DNA of 64,000 nucleotides from Parabacteroides sp. AM08-6 (GCF_003473295.1 NZ_QRMP01000015.1:1-64000), one strand, 5' to 3'; numbered from the stretch's first letter, positions 9,685-19,350 are shown. Made by a program: numbers and translations. Notes: generated from the sequence alone by a model not told the origin.

Positions 9685-11709
9685 ATGATGAACAAATTTA
9701 TTGCGATGTTGTTATCATTATCACTTATCAGTTGCAGCAATCCGGCTGATAAAGATAAAACGATAGCAAACGAACAGGCTTTTGTAGATTCTTTATTGGC
9801 ATTTTATCAGGATACTATTCCTGTCAACCCTTTGGTAGTCTCAACTGCATTAGAAAAAGCGCGTCAAACATTAAAAGATAACATCAGTTCCAATAAACTC
9901 CTCCTTTATATCGCCAAATGCAATTATTACTCTAACCAGTTAGAACAAGCCTTCCTGCAAAACAGACAAGTGCTTGACTTCTGCGAAAAAGAAACATTTT
10001 CTCCTCGTCTGCCAGAGTTACAGGGGGATGCTTACAGTAGTCGGGGAGTTTTTTTCAGTGAAACAGGACAGCGCGATTCGGCAATCTGGTGTTTGCATAA
10101 AGCAGTTGAAGCTCTATCTACAATTTCGAATCCGGAAATTCCGATTGTTTACATGAATTTGGCGGACTGTTACTCCCAGAACGGGAATTATTCGGAATGC
10201 GGATATTATTACCGTAAAGCTCTATGGGAAGCACAGTCTTTGGGTCCGGACAACATTTACATGTTTCCCATTTTTTCAGGATTAGCCAAGTTATACCTGG
10301 AACTGGACAATTTTGAGGAAGCAGACTATTACTTTAAAGAAGCGGAAAAGGTGAACGGAAAAGCAACGCTTTATGACCAATATTATTTTGCAATGGCCCG
10401 GGGAAATTACTACTACAACACAAAAGAATACGAACAGGCTTTAATATGGTTCCGAAAAGCAGATATAATTACAAGTTCTTTTCCTTATCCGATCTATAAA
10501 GCAATCGTGGAAGGGAACTTAGGAGAAATCTTTATTCTTTCCGAACAGGCCGATTCTGCACATTATTATTTGGATCGGTCAAAAGAATTGTTCGGCCAAG
10601 CTTACAACCAACCTTCATTCCGGTTTTATATGAATGGGCTATATGCCTCTCTTGCATTATTGGAAGGCAATCTAAAGGAAGCAGAAAAAATTCTATCCGA
10701 ACCTTATGATACGGCAGAAATAAATCCTCAATATTTATATTATCACAATCGACGAATGCAAGACTTAAGCATGAAAAAACATGACTATAAGGAAGCTTAT
10801 CTGTATCGTGACAAGGCTGATGCCTACAACGACTCGCTACGAAATGTAAAAATCAAAAATAGCCTGGCTGAAATAGATTTCCGCTACAGACAGGATACAA
10901 CCCTGCTAAAAAAAGATATCCTGTTAGCTGGTGTTAAAAGCGAAGCCGGACGCTGGCGTATAGTTGCCGTTATGAGCATTTTAATCCTCTTACTGTCATT
11001 ATCCGTATTGGCTTATATCATACTGTACAGGAGACGGAGAAGAGAAAAATTATATCAAAAGCAGATGTCGGTGATTACCGGCCTACGCATGGAAAATGTG
11101 AGAAACAGAATTTCTCCACACTATGTCTTTAATGTATTAAATGTTATATTACCTGCGTTTAAACAGTATAAAGAGTTGGAACAACCCATCTGGCAATTAA
11201 TAAGGGTATTACGCGGAAACTTATTATCATCAGAAAAAATAGCAGTGCCTTTGGAGAAGGAAATCAGCCTTGTAAAAGATTACCTGCAATTACGTATGAT
11301 GGGGACACCGGAACAAATTCAAATCAATTGGGATATTTCATCTGAAGTTGTATCTGATTTATTGATACCGGCCATGTGCATCCAAATACCTGTAGAAAAT
11401 GCAGTCAAACATGCCTTTGAGCCTGATGAGCCTAATGCCTGTCTTACAATCCGAATAAAGAAAAAAGACAACACAGCCGTTATTTCAATAGAAGATAACG
11501 GTTCCGGCTTCAATCCTCGTCCCGGCGAGAATAATAGTAAAAGTACGGGAAACGGAATAAAAATCCTATATCAGACAATCGAGCTTTTAAACACAAACAA
11601 TAAAAACAAAATGGACTTTAACATACAAGACCGTAGAACTCTTTCACCGGACAGTCATGGTACTTTAGTTTCTATTATTGTTCCATTTGAATATAATTTT
11701 AACATATGA
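9685..11709 (+). CDS. TPR-containing lipoprotein sensor histidine kinase, LytS/YpdA type
   Basis: A 674-residue membrane sensor. The N-terminus has a lipobox-like LISC (Cys17), then a long region of tetratricopeptide-type helices (about 55-380; several A...G/Y...A pairs such as NLADCYSQNGNYSECGYYYRKA). A single membrane helix (about 417-440) leads to a short basic stretch and the His_kinase domain: RISPHYVFN with phospho-acceptor His479, the N box ENAVKHAF and the glycine box EDNGSGF. Kinases of this class partner with LytTR regulators; the next gene is one and overlaps by four bases (ATGA). The sensor part is outside the inner membrane, so it likely reads an envelope signal. Two Met codons at the start (9685, 9688) cannot be separated. 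Confidence 0.9.
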   Translation: MMNKFIAMLLSLSLISCSNPADKDKTIANEQAFVDSLLAFYQDTIPVNPLVVSTALEKARQTLKDNISSNKLLLYIAKCNYYSNQLEQAFLQNRQVLDFCEKETFSPRLPELQGDAYSSRGVFFSETGQRDSAIWCLHKAVEALSTISNPEIPIVYMNLADCYSQNGNYSECGYYYRKALWEAQSLGPDNIYMFPIFSGLAKLYLELDNFEEADYYFKEAEKVNGKATLYDQYYFAMARGNYYYNTKEYEQALIWFRKADIITSSFPYPIYKAIVEGNLGEIFILSEQADSAHYYLDRSKELFGQAYNQPSFRFYMNGLYASLALLEGNLKEAEKILSEPYDTAEINPQYLYYHNRRMQDLSMKKHDYKEAYLYRDKADAYNDSLRNVKIKNSLAEIDFRYRQDTTLLKKDILLAGVKSEAGRWRIVAVMSILILLLSLSVLAYIILYRRRRREKLYQKQMSVITGLRMENVRNRISPHYVFNVLNVILPAFKQYKELEQPIWQLIRVLRGNLLSSEKIAVPLEKEISLVKDYLQLRMMGTPEQIQINWDISSEVVSDLLIPAMCIQIPVENAVKHAFEPDEPNACLTIRIKKKDNTAVISIEDNGSGFNPRPGENNSKSTGNGIKILYQTIELLNTNNKNKMDFNIQDRRTLSPDSHGTLVSIIVPFEYNFNI

Positions 11710-12467
11710 ACGGAGAAATAACAGTTGTAATAGTTGACGACGAGGCTGCTTCCATACGAAACCTCAGTAAAGATTTGGCGGCTTATCCGGAGATAAAAAT
11801 TCTGGAAACAACAACATCGGCTGAAAAAGCCCGCAATATTATTATCAGACAACAACCGGATTTATTATTTCTGGACATAGAAATGCCTAAAATGTCGGGA
11901 ATAGAATTGCTGCAAAACATACGAGCCCATATTCATGCCGACACGAGAGTTGTTTTTTATACAGCCTACGATAAATATTTATTAGAAGCATTACGTGCTT
12001 CTGCCTTCGATTATTTGTTGAAACCCTATTTACCGGAAGAACTGGATGCTATTATCGAACGTTTCCGGCTTGGTTTTTATCAAGGGAAAATGAATGTAGA
12101 GCAGTCTTTGCGCCGTTTGCTGGCCGACAACTGCAAATTTGCCATACAAACGGTCACCGGACTTATGCTCCTTAAACGCGAAGATGTGTTAATGTTTCGT
12201 TTCTCGGAAAACCTACGTTGCTGGCAAATGTTGCTTTCCGACCGTACAGAATATAAATTACGCATGAGCCTGACAGGTAAAGATTTGTTGAATATGAGCG
12301 TTTCGTTTGTCCAAATCAGTCAAAATTGTATTGTTAACATCGATCATCTCTGCTCGATTGAACATAAAACGCTCGAATGTAAATTATATCCTCCTTTTAA
12401 CGACATAGAACTTTGTGCATCCCGCCGTTATTATAGCAAAATAAAAGAACTATTGGAAATAATTTAA
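11706..12467 (+). CDS. LytTR-family response regulator
   Basis: A 253-residue cytoplasmic regulator. The receiver domain has the acidic pair DD (11-12), phospho-acceptor Asp57 in FLDIEMPKMSG, and the conserved Lys in FDYLLKPY. The C-terminal LytTR DNA-binding domain covers about 150-253 (SFVQISQNCIVNIDHL is its typical core). It overlaps the kinase gene by ATGA, so the pair is translationally coupled. Likely targets include the OmpA-type gene 246 bases downstream, whose upstream region carries repeated inverted motifs; that link is inference. Confidence 0.93.
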   Translation: MNGEITVVIVDDEAASIRNLSKDLAAYPEIKILETTTSAEKARNIIIRQQPDLLFLDIEMPKMSGIELLQNIRAHIHADTRVVFYTAYDKYLLEALRASAFDYLLKPYLPEELDAIIERFRLGFYQGKMNVEQSLRRLLADNCKFAIQTVTGLMLLKREDVLMFRFSENLRCWQMLLSDRTEYKLRMSLTGKDLLNMSVSFVQISQNCIVNIDHLCSIEHKTLECKLYPPFNDIELCASRRYYSKIKELLEII

Positions 12468-12486
12468 TGTCTGGACAAAAGGTTAT

Positions 12487-12563
12487 TTCCATTCGGAAGA
12501 GATATAAGTTTCTTCCGAATGGAATATCCCTTTCTTTCGAATGAATTTTTATTCCATCCGAAA
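12487..12563. promoter_or_regulatory. Cluster of TTCCATTCGGAA-like inverted motifs before the OmpA gene
   Basis: A perfect 14-bp inverted repeat (12487-12500 with 12511-12524, loop 10) is built from TTCCATTCGGAAGA. It is followed by two degraded half-copies, TCTTTCGAATGAAT and ATTCCATCCGAAAC. The hairpin alone could terminate the regulator transcript, but no U-tract follows immediately, and the further half-copies suggest protein-binding sites. Confidence 0.5.
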
Positions 12564-12713
12564 CCATCTTTTTACTTTATTCGTTATTTTTCACCGCTTA
12601 TAAGTGGAATACTTTCTCTATACTGGCTTTCGTTTCCGGGCTGTTGCCTGTTTTTTTAGACAATAGTACTTTTACCGCCAAATAACAGCTTATATGATTA
12701 ATAAACAAAAATT

Positions 12714-13925
12714 ATGATGAGAAAACAATTCCTGTTATTATTTATCTTACTGCATGGTATGGTTGCCATAGCACAATCTGAAGGAAATTCAGATCGCATC
12801 CATATCGGGGTAAAAGGGGGAATACACGGTTCTTTTACAAAGTATTCCGATTTGAAAAACCGAGATCCTAAAACTGTTTTAGGTGGTGTTGGTGGTGTGT
12901 TTGCAGAATTCGAGTTAGGAGAAAAACGTATATTCTCCCTCCGCCCGGAAGTGTTGTTCCTTAGGCGTGGAACAAAAATCAGCGATGACGAAATCGACTA
13001 CAAACTCAAAGCGAAATATGTCGATATCCGTTTACCTTTTATTTGGAATATCGGTGAAGCATCCGGCGTGCGTCCTTATCTCTATGTTGCCCCGATAGCC
13101 GGATTTGTCAGAGGCGGAAATATCACTTTAAGCGATATGAACGGAAATTACAAAGTGGATGTTTCAAAAGCCAATATGGCATCGACGTATTTTGCCGGAG
13201 CTTTGGGAGCCGGAATAAAAATACCACTCCAAGTAGCTAATGGGAAATTTATTCGTATCGACGTGGATGCCAATTACCAATATGGTTTTACAGATACTTA
13301 TGGCAGCAAGGAAAAAGATGGTATCGCCATAGCTGTCAATACCCCTGTGTACAATCTGAAAGGAACGCGCAAAATGCACGGTATGGAAATAACGGCTTCC
13401 GTATCCGTACCTCTGAGTATTTTCAAAAAAGCGCCTAAGAAAAAAGTAGCCCAGCCTGTTGTGATAGCTCCAGAACCTGTTCCGGAACCGGAACCAGAAG
13501 CGGAACCTGTAAAAGAAGAGGTTAAGCCCTGTTATTCGCTGGAAGAAATACTGGATTTGGCCGCTGCCGGAAAAACGATAGTCGGAAAAACAATCTGCGC
13601 AATCGATATGATTAATTTCGAATTCGACAAAAGCGTTATTAAAAAAGAATCTTACCCTTATATAGATAAAATAGCTGAATTAATGAAGAATACGGATGTC
13701 CATATCAAGATAAAAGGACATACGGATAATGTTGGAAATGCCGACTACAACATGAAACTTTCTAAAAAACGTGCAGAAGCTGTCTATCAATATTTGCTCG
13801 ATAAAGGGGTAAATAAATCCCGTCTTTCTTATGAATACTTCGGTATGACCAAGCCTATTGCACCCAATGCGACCGAAGAGGGCAGATTGGCCAATCGCCG
13901 TGTAGAATTCGAAATTGTACAGTAA
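12714..13925 (+). CDS. Outer-membrane beta-barrel protein with OmpA peptidoglycan-binding domain
   Basis: A 403-residue outer-membrane protein. Signal peptide (about 1-21, ending AIAQ), N-terminal barrel (about 28-235, alternating strands such as RIHIGVKGGIHGSF), a proline/glutamate linker (about 246-275, PEPVPEPEPEAEP), and a C-terminal OmpA domain (about 300-403) with FEFDKSVIKKES, KGHTDNVGNADYNMKLSKKR and LANRRVEFEI. The domain anchors the outer membrane to peptidoglycan. A lipoprotein gene follows after 18 bases and is probably co-transcribed. It lies just downstream of the LytTR pair, which may regulate it. Confidence 0.93.
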   Translation: MMRKQFLLLFILLHGMVAIAQSEGNSDRIHIGVKGGIHGSFTKYSDLKNRDPKTVLGGVGGVFAEFELGEKRIFSLRPEVLFLRRGTKISDDEIDYKLKAKYVDIRLPFIWNIGEASGVRPYLYVAPIAGFVRGGNITLSDMNGNYKVDVSKANMASTYFAGALGAGIKIPLQVANGKFIRIDVDANYQYGFTDTYGSKEKDGIAIAVNTPVYNLKGTRKMHGMEITASVSVPLSIFKKAPKKKVAQPVVIAPEPVPEPEPEAEPVKEEVKPCYSLEEILDLAAAGKTIVGKTICAIDMINFEFDKSVIKKESYPYIDKIAELMKNTDVHIKIKGHTDNVGNADYNMKLSKKRAEAVYQYLLDKGVNKSRLSYEYFGMTKPIAPNATEEGRLANRRVEFEIVQ

Positions 13926-13943
13926 TATTTAAAAAGGAGAAAT

Positions 13944-15131
13944 ATGAAAACATATATAAAAAGCATAAACCATATACAATGGTTACTAATCCTGCTAATG
14001 GGACTGATTGTTTCCAGCTGCAACAAGGATGGAGACGAAACGATTGTGATACAGGATGGTACACCCAGCGTATCGACTCTGGTCATAGGCAAATGGAAAC
14101 CGACCAGAAAGCAAAAAGTAGATAAGAACAATCCGGAAAATGTAAAGGAAGAACCGGTAACCAACGATGATTCGGAATTGGAATTTTTTGAAGATGGAAC
14201 AGGTTCTTCTTCAAACAATCCGAATGAACGTTACGAATGGAGTGCCGACGACGAAAACGGAACTATTTATTTTAATGGTTATCGTTGGTATATCACGACT
14301 TTAAGTAAAGGACTTCTTATCATTTACCGGATAGAAGGCGATTATCTCATTATTTATTACTATCTGCGTGAAGGTGCTTTTGAAGGCGATGACGACGAAG
14401 GAGGCAATTCCTCTTCGGGCGATTGCGTATATATTCCTTGGACGGATGGCCCCGTAATAACAAAGATTATCACGACCAATCAAAAAACAGGAAGTGTCGA
14501 AACGCGCACATTCGGATACGATGACAAAAAGCGTATCAGCAAATATTCTATCAAAAGGGATAATAGCGAAACTGTCTATACTTACTCATACGATAAGAAC
14601 AGCGTAAATGTAAACGAAAACGGAAGGGCTCTTTATAAATGTACGTTAGGAGATAATGGTTATATAAAAGAACTTGGACTTTCCACATCAAATGCCTCAG
14701 TATGGTTTGACTATACAAAAGATTATCTGAGCAATGTCAAAATGATGAATAATAGCTTCAGTCCGACATTCTCTTATAACAATTTGACAAAGATGACCTC
14801 TTATCTGACCTCCGCTACGACTAACCAAATATATGAATACACAACAGAAGTAAATAACACGTCTGTCGATTTAAACGGTATTTATACAAGTTGCAATGTG
14901 TATGAAGCTTGGTTACCGGGAATTGGCAATCATCATTCCGTACTTGCTCCATTCGACTTTTGCGGAAAAAGGTCACAAAATCTTTCCGTCACAGAAGTTT
15001 ACAATAGCCAGCACACTTATGTCTTCGATTTCGGCAAAGACGATTTTGGACGGATAATTAAAATAACAAGCAAAGACCTCGGCTCCATTAATAACCGAGG
15101 AACTGTCGTACACGATATTTACTATAAATAA
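13944..15131 (+). CDS. Lipoprotein with lipocalin-like and YD-repeat-like (DUF4595-like) regions
   Basis: A 395-residue lipoprotein: hydrophobic signal then SSC lipobox. The first half holds GKWKPTRKQ, an acidic stretch and YEWSADDENGTIYFNGYRW, resembling the lipocalin-like domains of Bacteroidales lipoproteins. The second half (about 170-390) has repeated short motifs such as FGYDDKKRISKY and YTYSYDKNSVNV that resemble the DUF4595 or YD-repeat-like beta proteins. Function unknown; probably surface or periplasmic. Follows the OmpA gene with a leader AAAAAGGAGA, so likely in the same transcript. A strong terminator ends it. Confidence 0.7.
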   Translation: MKTYIKSINHIQWLLILLMGLIVSSCNKDGDETIVIQDGTPSVSTLVIGKWKPTRKQKVDKNNPENVKEEPVTNDDSELEFFEDGTGSSSNNPNERYEWSADDENGTIYFNGYRWYITTLSKGLLIIYRIEGDYLIIYYYLREGAFEGDDDEGGNSSSGDCVYIPWTDGPVITKIITTNQKTGSVETRTFGYDDKKRISKYSIKRDNSETVYTYSYDKNSVNVNENGRALYKCTLGDNGYIKELGLSTSNASVWFDYTKDYLSNVKMMNNSFSPTFSYNNLTKMTSYLTSATTNQIYEYTTEVNNTSVDLNGIYTSCNVYEAWLPGIGNHHSVLAPFDFCGKRSQNLSVTEVYNSQHTYVFDFGKDDFGRIIKITSKDLGSINNRGTVVHDIYYK

Positions 15132-15158
15132 CCATCACTGAAACAGTTAGTTAATCTC

Positions 15159-15198
15159 AAAAGAGATGTTACAGTTCATTTGTAACATCTCTTTTTTT
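15159..15198 (+). terminator. Intrinsic terminator, usable in both directions
   Basis: A perfect 15-bp stem (15159-15173 with 15181-15195) and a run of T. It sits between the lipoprotein gene at 13944 and the convergent PepSY-like gene at 15229. Confidence 0.85.
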
Positions 15199-15228
15199 GT
15201 GGATTTTATAATTCATTTTTATAACTTT

Positions 15229-16152
15229 TTAATCGTCTAAATGAATATTACCGTCTTTGTCTATTTCCACTTCCAATTCTTTATCTCCGATTTCTATTTT
15301 TACTTCAAAATAACGGCCTTTGGTTGTATGGTCGATAACTTTCACTTCGGTATTTTTCAGGATTTCCGGATTGTTCAGGTCGATACCTGCTTGTTGTGCC
15401 AGTGATATCAGTTTGCTTAAGACAATAGGATCGATTAAAGTCATCGCTTCGCTCATATCAGTTTCGTATGATGTGCTAATCCAATTACCTGTATTATCAA
15501 CTTTTATTTCGTAGTGCTGTTTATTATTCAGGATGTCGACTTCAGTTTCATCATCATCAGTCTCAATTTCGAGGATAATAAGTTCTTTACTATCAGGGAA
15601 TAACTTTGCTAATAAGGCTTTGATTTCTTCCGGTACGATAACTGGTAAGATATCTTCATCACTGTCTATTACATCTTTCAACAAGTCGCCGGCAGGTGAG
15701 AAAGATAATTTTCTTTCTTCTTTTCCTTTTTCGATTTCAATGACATAAATCAGTCCCATGTCCAGACGGGAGACGATTTCTATATCATCAGTTTTCCAGT
15801 CGGCATACAATTTGCTTTGAATAAGTTCGAATGCTGTTTTTACAGGTACCGGTAATTGCGAAAATTCGATCTCCTGGTTAACTTGCTTTTCGCTACCTTT
15901 TTCATCAAACCAAACTGCAGTGGCATAGTTGGCATCCGATTTGGTCAACAACCCTAATTGGATGTGGGCTACATGATAAGTCTTCTTCTGCTCCCATTGA
16001 ACTTCTTTAATACTGCCGTATTTGTTCTCAAAAGCTTTTAGTACGGCTTCCGGAACATTGCTGGGAACGTTGTTTTCTTTTTCGTCATCGCTGCAAGAGG
16101 CGAACAAGATTGCTAAACATGCCAAAGCATAAATAAAATTCTTTAGTTTCAT
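15229..16152 (-). CDS. Two-domain PepSY-like (DUF2874) lipoprotein
   Basis: A 307-residue lipoprotein with lipobox FASC. Two PepSY-like units are visible: PEAVLKAFENKYGSIKEVQW with following strands, and PEEIKALLAKLFPDSKELII with the strand pairs EVDILNNKQHYEI and NWISTSYETD. The C-terminus (KGRYFEVKIEIGDKELEVEI) completes the second unit. The protein is strongly acidic. Its 3' neighbours on the same strand upstream are a sensor kinase and an OmpR-type regulator (16255-18206), separated by 102 bases with room for its own promoter. A role as a periplasmic accessory of that system is a guess from neighbourhood. Confidence 0.82.
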   Translation of the reverse strand: MKLKNFIYALACLAILFASCSDDEKENNVPSNVPEAVLKAFENKYGSIKEVQWEQKKTYHVAHIQLGLLTKSDANYATAVWFDEKGSEKQVNQEIEFSQLPVPVKTAFELIQSKLYADWKTDDIEIVSRLDMGLIYVIEIEKGKEERKLSFSPAGDLLKDVIDSDEDILPVIVPEEIKALLAKLFPDSKELIILEIETDDDETEVDILNNKQHYEIKVDNTGNWISTSYETDMSEAMTLIDPIVLSKLISLAQQAGIDLNNPEILKNTEVKVIDHTTKGRYFEVKIEIGDKELEVEIDKDGNIHLDD

Positions 16153-16254
16153 AATCTCTCCGAATTTAGTGTTTTAAGTTATGGACACGTTTGGATGTCC
16201 TTCGATTTATTTGCAAAGAAAGAGGAGCATTTGGGAAAGATTTGGGAATCCGGA

Positions 16255-17526
16255 TTAATTAAATATTAATCTGAACAGATGTAAACCATTAGAAAAGTTG
16301 TATTCCACCTTTATCATATAAAGGTTAGAGATGGATTTGACAATAGCCAGTCCCAAGCCTGTCGATTCTTTGTGCTTGCTTTGACGTTCATACCGGTTAT
16401 ACAGGGATACGGTTTGCAGACGTGGCGTATCGCTACTGTTTTGTATGGTTAAAGAATGAGATGCTATATTTATCTGGATGATTCCGTTTTTTATATTATG
16501 TATATAGGCATTTTTGATGAGATTGGTCAATAGTGTTGTGGCAAGCGACTCGTTCATGGTTGCAAACAATTGGGCATCTTCTTTATATTCGACTGTCAGG
16601 TTTTTATGTTCATACATCTCATTGCAATTATAAACGATGGTGTTTAACAGATTATTGATACAAAGCCTGGATGTCTCCAGAAATTGACGGTTTTCGATAC
16701 GGGATAACAGCAAAAGAGACTTGTTCATTTTGATGATGCCTCTTAATGTCTGGTGCATACTGGCAATTTCTGAAAGTTGCTGTTCGCTGCAATCCGGATT
16801 CTCGCTCATCAGTTCCAGTTTGTTCATGCAGATGGCCAATGGTGTCTGCAATTCGTGGGACGCATTTTCGACAAATTGTTTTTGTTTGTTATAGATTTCG
16901 GTATTTTGTTTTCCTACCTCGTCGATAGCTTGTGCCAGAATGCGAAATTCTTCAATCTCCGTATTGTTGTTTAGTGGTTCGTAACTTTTTCCCAAGCGGA
17001 ATTTTTTTAACCAATCAACCAACTTATACAATGGACGTAAACTTCTGCGGAAGACCAATTGGATAACCAGTAAAATACAAAAAACAAGAGAAAGGTATAA
17101 AATGGTAAGTCCGATGATAATAGCTTTCACCATGTCGTCTTTTTCAAGGGTGGAGGTCATGATTGTCAATTCATAGTACCTATTGTTACTAGCTTGGAAG
17201 TGAGTACGCAGACCACGTACAGGTAGAATCGGCATATCAGGTGCAGACTGGAAGGTTGAGTCGAAAAAAACACTTTTGTCTGGATTGGTTTCCTTTTGAG
17301 ATATTTCCCGGATGTAATATTGAGTCATAATATCAACATGATCCTTCAGTAATGTACTGTCGGATTGTATGGTTTTAAATATAAGTGTTTTATAGTTAAT
17401 CAAGCTCTCATTAGTTTCTTCGTCTATTTCGCTGATGATGGTAAAATAGAAAGCAAATGCCCATATTGTCAGGATAGCCAACAAGGGAACAGAAAGGTTG
17501 CGAAGTGTATATTGACGTAATCTCAT
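16255..17526 (-). CDS. Sensor histidine kinase, HisKA type
   Basis: A 423-residue inner-membrane kinase. Two membrane helices (about 11-31 and 134-158) bracket a periplasmic loop of roughly 100 residues. A HAMP-like linker follows, then the H box FVENASHELQTPL with phospho-acceptor His224, N box NLIKNAYIHN and G box STGLGLAIV. The DxGxG box is poorly conserved (NSSDTP), as in some Bacteroidota kinases. It overlaps the upstream response regulator gene by four bases, so the two are a coupled pair. Signal unknown. Confidence 0.92.
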   Translation of the reverse strand: MRLRQYTLRNLSVPLLAILTIWAFAFYFTIISEIDEETNESLINYKTLIFKTIQSDSTLLKDHVDIMTQYYIREISQKETNPDKSVFFDSTFQSAPDMPILPVRGLRTHFQASNNRYYELTIMTSTLEKDDMVKAIIIGLTILYLSLVFCILLVIQLVFRRSLRPLYKLVDWLKKFRLGKSYEPLNNNTEIEEFRILAQAIDEVGKQNTEIYNKQKQFVENASHELQTPLAICMNKLELMSENPDCSEQQLSEIASMHQTLRGIIKMNKSLLLLSRIENRQFLETSRLCINNLLNTIVYNCNEMYEHKNLTVEYKEDAQLFATMNESLATTLLTNLIKNAYIHNIKNGIIQINIASHSLTIQNSSDTPRLQTVSLYNRYERQSKHKESTGLGLAIVKSISNLYMIKVEYNFSNGLHLFRLIFN

Positions 17527-18206
17527 ATCTCTTCGCTTATCATTTTGTATCCGAAACCGTAGACTGCCTTAATCTCCGGTATAGCTCCGGCTGTCTTTAA
17601 CTTTTTCCGAAGGTTTTTCACTTGGCTGTAAATGAAGTCAAAACTGTCCGCCTGATCGATATAATCCCCCCAGATAGATTCTGCCAAAGCGCTTTTGCTT
17701 ATCAGGCGATTAGGATTAGTAATGAAATAGTACAGCAGGTCAAACTCTTTCCGGTTCAGCGCCAGTTCGATTCCCTTGATGTAGACGGTATGCTGGTCCG
17801 GATACATAATGAGGTTATCGACTATAATATTCATTTCCCCATCTTGTTGTTTACGGCGTAAAATACATTTAATACGGGCATTCAGTTCGGCAAGGTGAAA
17901 AGGCTTTGTCAGGTAATCGTCTGCTCCGAGGTCAAGACCTTGCACTTTATCTTCCAATGAATCTTTGGCGGAAACGATGATTACGCTATCTTTCCTTTTT
18001 CTGTCTTTTAATGCCTGAAGCAAAGAGAGACCGTTTCCTCCCGGCAACATGATATCCAGAATGATACAATCATAATCGTAACTACCTATTTTGTCCATTG
18101 CTTCTTGGTAACTGGCAGCACTTTCTACTACGTAACGTTCTTTTTCAAGCGAACAAACCATTATGTCGAGTAGGGAAATTTCGTCTTCAACGACCAGTAT
18201 TTTCAT
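17523..18206 (-). CDS. OmpR-family response regulator
   Basis: A 227-residue regulator starting at MKILVVEDE; the upstream in-frame Met would add 14 residues outside the receiver fold. The receiver has the acidic pair ED (7-8), phospho-acceptor Asp51 in ILDIMLPGGNG, and TKPFHLAEL. The C-terminal winged helix (about 128-226) has ELALNRKEFDLLYYF and the wing VYGFGYKM. First gene of the pair with the kinase. It is divergent from the ECF sigma gene across 86 bases, a space they must share for promoters. Confidence 0.94.
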   Translation of the reverse strand: MKILVVEDEISLLDIMVCSLEKERYVVESAASYQEAMDKIGSYDYDCIILDIMLPGGNGLSLLQALKDRKRKDSVIIVSAKDSLEDKVQGLDLGADDYLTKPFHLAELNARIKCILRRKQQDGEMNIIVDNLIMYPDQHTVYIKGIELALNRKEFDLLYYFITNPNRLISKSALAESIWGDYIDQADSFDFIYSQVKNLRKKLKTAGAIPEIKAVYGFGYKMISEEI

Positions 18207-18292
18207 ATATTTGTGTTTTTGCAAACAAATGTATTGAATTTTTCTCATTATTCATGTTATGTTTTCTTTCCTTTGTCGTCATATAAGTAGAA

Positions 18293-18802
18293 ATGGAACT
18301 CGAAACATTTAAAATAACCGTCTTGCCTCTTCGGGAAAAACTATTTAATATCTCCCGAAAACTGACCGAAGACAAAGCTGATGCCGAAGATATCGTGCAG
18401 GAAGCTTTTCTGAAGTTGTGGTCTATCCGCGAAAAGCTGGACGGCTATCAGAGTGTCGAAGCGCTAGCCATACAGGTGACGAAAAACCTGACGATTGACA
18501 AGTTGAGAGTTCGCCGACCCGAAGGACCTGACATCGAGACATTGGCACTCGATTCCGGAAACCGCAGCCCGGCCGAAGAGCTGGAACAACAAGATGCCGT
18601 AACCCGTATCCGGCAACTGATAGAGAAACTGCCTTCGCTTCAACAGACTATTATCAGGATGAAAGATGTGGAAGGCTACGAACTGACAGAAATAGCGGAA
18701 ATAACCGGTACACAAGTGGAAGCTGTCCGGGTAAATCTATCGAGAGCCAGAAAGAAAATACGGGAACAATTTTTACAATTAAATAAACAGATGCAACGAT
18801 GA
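18293..18802 (+). CDS. ECF-type RNA polymerase sigma factor
   Basis: A 169-residue sigma-70-family factor with only regions 2 and 4. Region 2 has EDKADAEDIVQEAFLKLW (about 26-43), the core-binding helix; region 4 (about 108-160) has LPSLQQTIIRMKDVEGYELTEIAEI and the recognition helix VEAVRVNLSRARKKI. It heads a four-gene operon: the next gene overlaps by ATGA. The layout suggests an envelope-related regulon with a membrane anti-sigma-like partner. Confidence 0.93.
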   Translation: MELETFKITVLPLREKLFNISRKLTEDKADAEDIVQEAFLKLWSIREKLDGYQSVEALAIQVTKNLTIDKLRVRRPEGPDIETLALDSGNRSPAEELEQQDAVTRIRQLIEKLPSLQQTIIRMKDVEGYELTEIAEITGTQVEAVRVNLSRARKKIREQFLQLNKQMQR

Positions 18803-19350
18803 ATATAGACGAATTACTGGAACGATATTTCGAAGGCGAAACTTCGGCTGAGGAAGAACAGCAGCTCCGCACTTTTTTCAATTCGGGGAAAGTGCCCGGA
18901 CATCTGGCTGCTTATATCCCTTTGTTCGCCTATTTCGATACGGAAATTACCCGCAAAAAATCTCATCCGGAATCACAGGATGAAATCTTTGCCACTTTGC
19001 TTGCCCCTCGGGAAAACCGGCTTTCACCGGCTAAACGCAAAGGATGGTCTGCCCGGCGCTCCACTTTGTACATCCTGTCCGGAGTAGCCGCGTGCGTACT
19101 GGCTTTATTAGGTATCAGCCGCCTGATTATTCCGACAGAGCCGTGCTTCTGTTCCGATAATTATGTAGTGATAAACGGTCGCTGCTATACCGACATCCAT
19201 AAAGTCCGTTCACTGGCAATGGAAGCTTTGCAGGAGGTAGCCACTCCGGCAAACAACTATTTCCCGGAAGCGGACAAGGATGAAGCCGACCGTGTAATTA
19301 TAGATAATCAATTAAAGGAACTCGGTTCCATTTTCAGTGATGACGAATAA
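18799..19350 (+). CDS. Membrane protein, probable anti-sigma partner
   Basis: A 183-residue protein with an acidic cytoplasmic N-terminus (MNIDELLERYFEGETSAEEEQQLRTFF to about residue 27, a start often seen in Bacteroidota anti-sigma-like proteins), one membrane helix (about 89-111) and a short periplasmic tail with CFCSDNYVVINGRCYTD. It overlaps the sigma gene by four bases. I see no zinc HxxxCxxC motif, so it is not a ZAS-type anti-sigma. Role as the sigma regulator is inferred from position and topology. Confidence 0.65.
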   Translation: MNIDELLERYFEGETSAEEEQQLRTFFNSGKVPGHLAAYIPLFAYFDTEITRKKSHPESQDEIFATLLAPRENRLSPAKRKGWSARRSTLYILSGVAACVLALLGISRLIIPTEPCFCSDNYVVINGRCYTDIHKVRSLAMEALQEVATPANNYFPEADKDEADRVIIDNQLKELGSIFSDDE

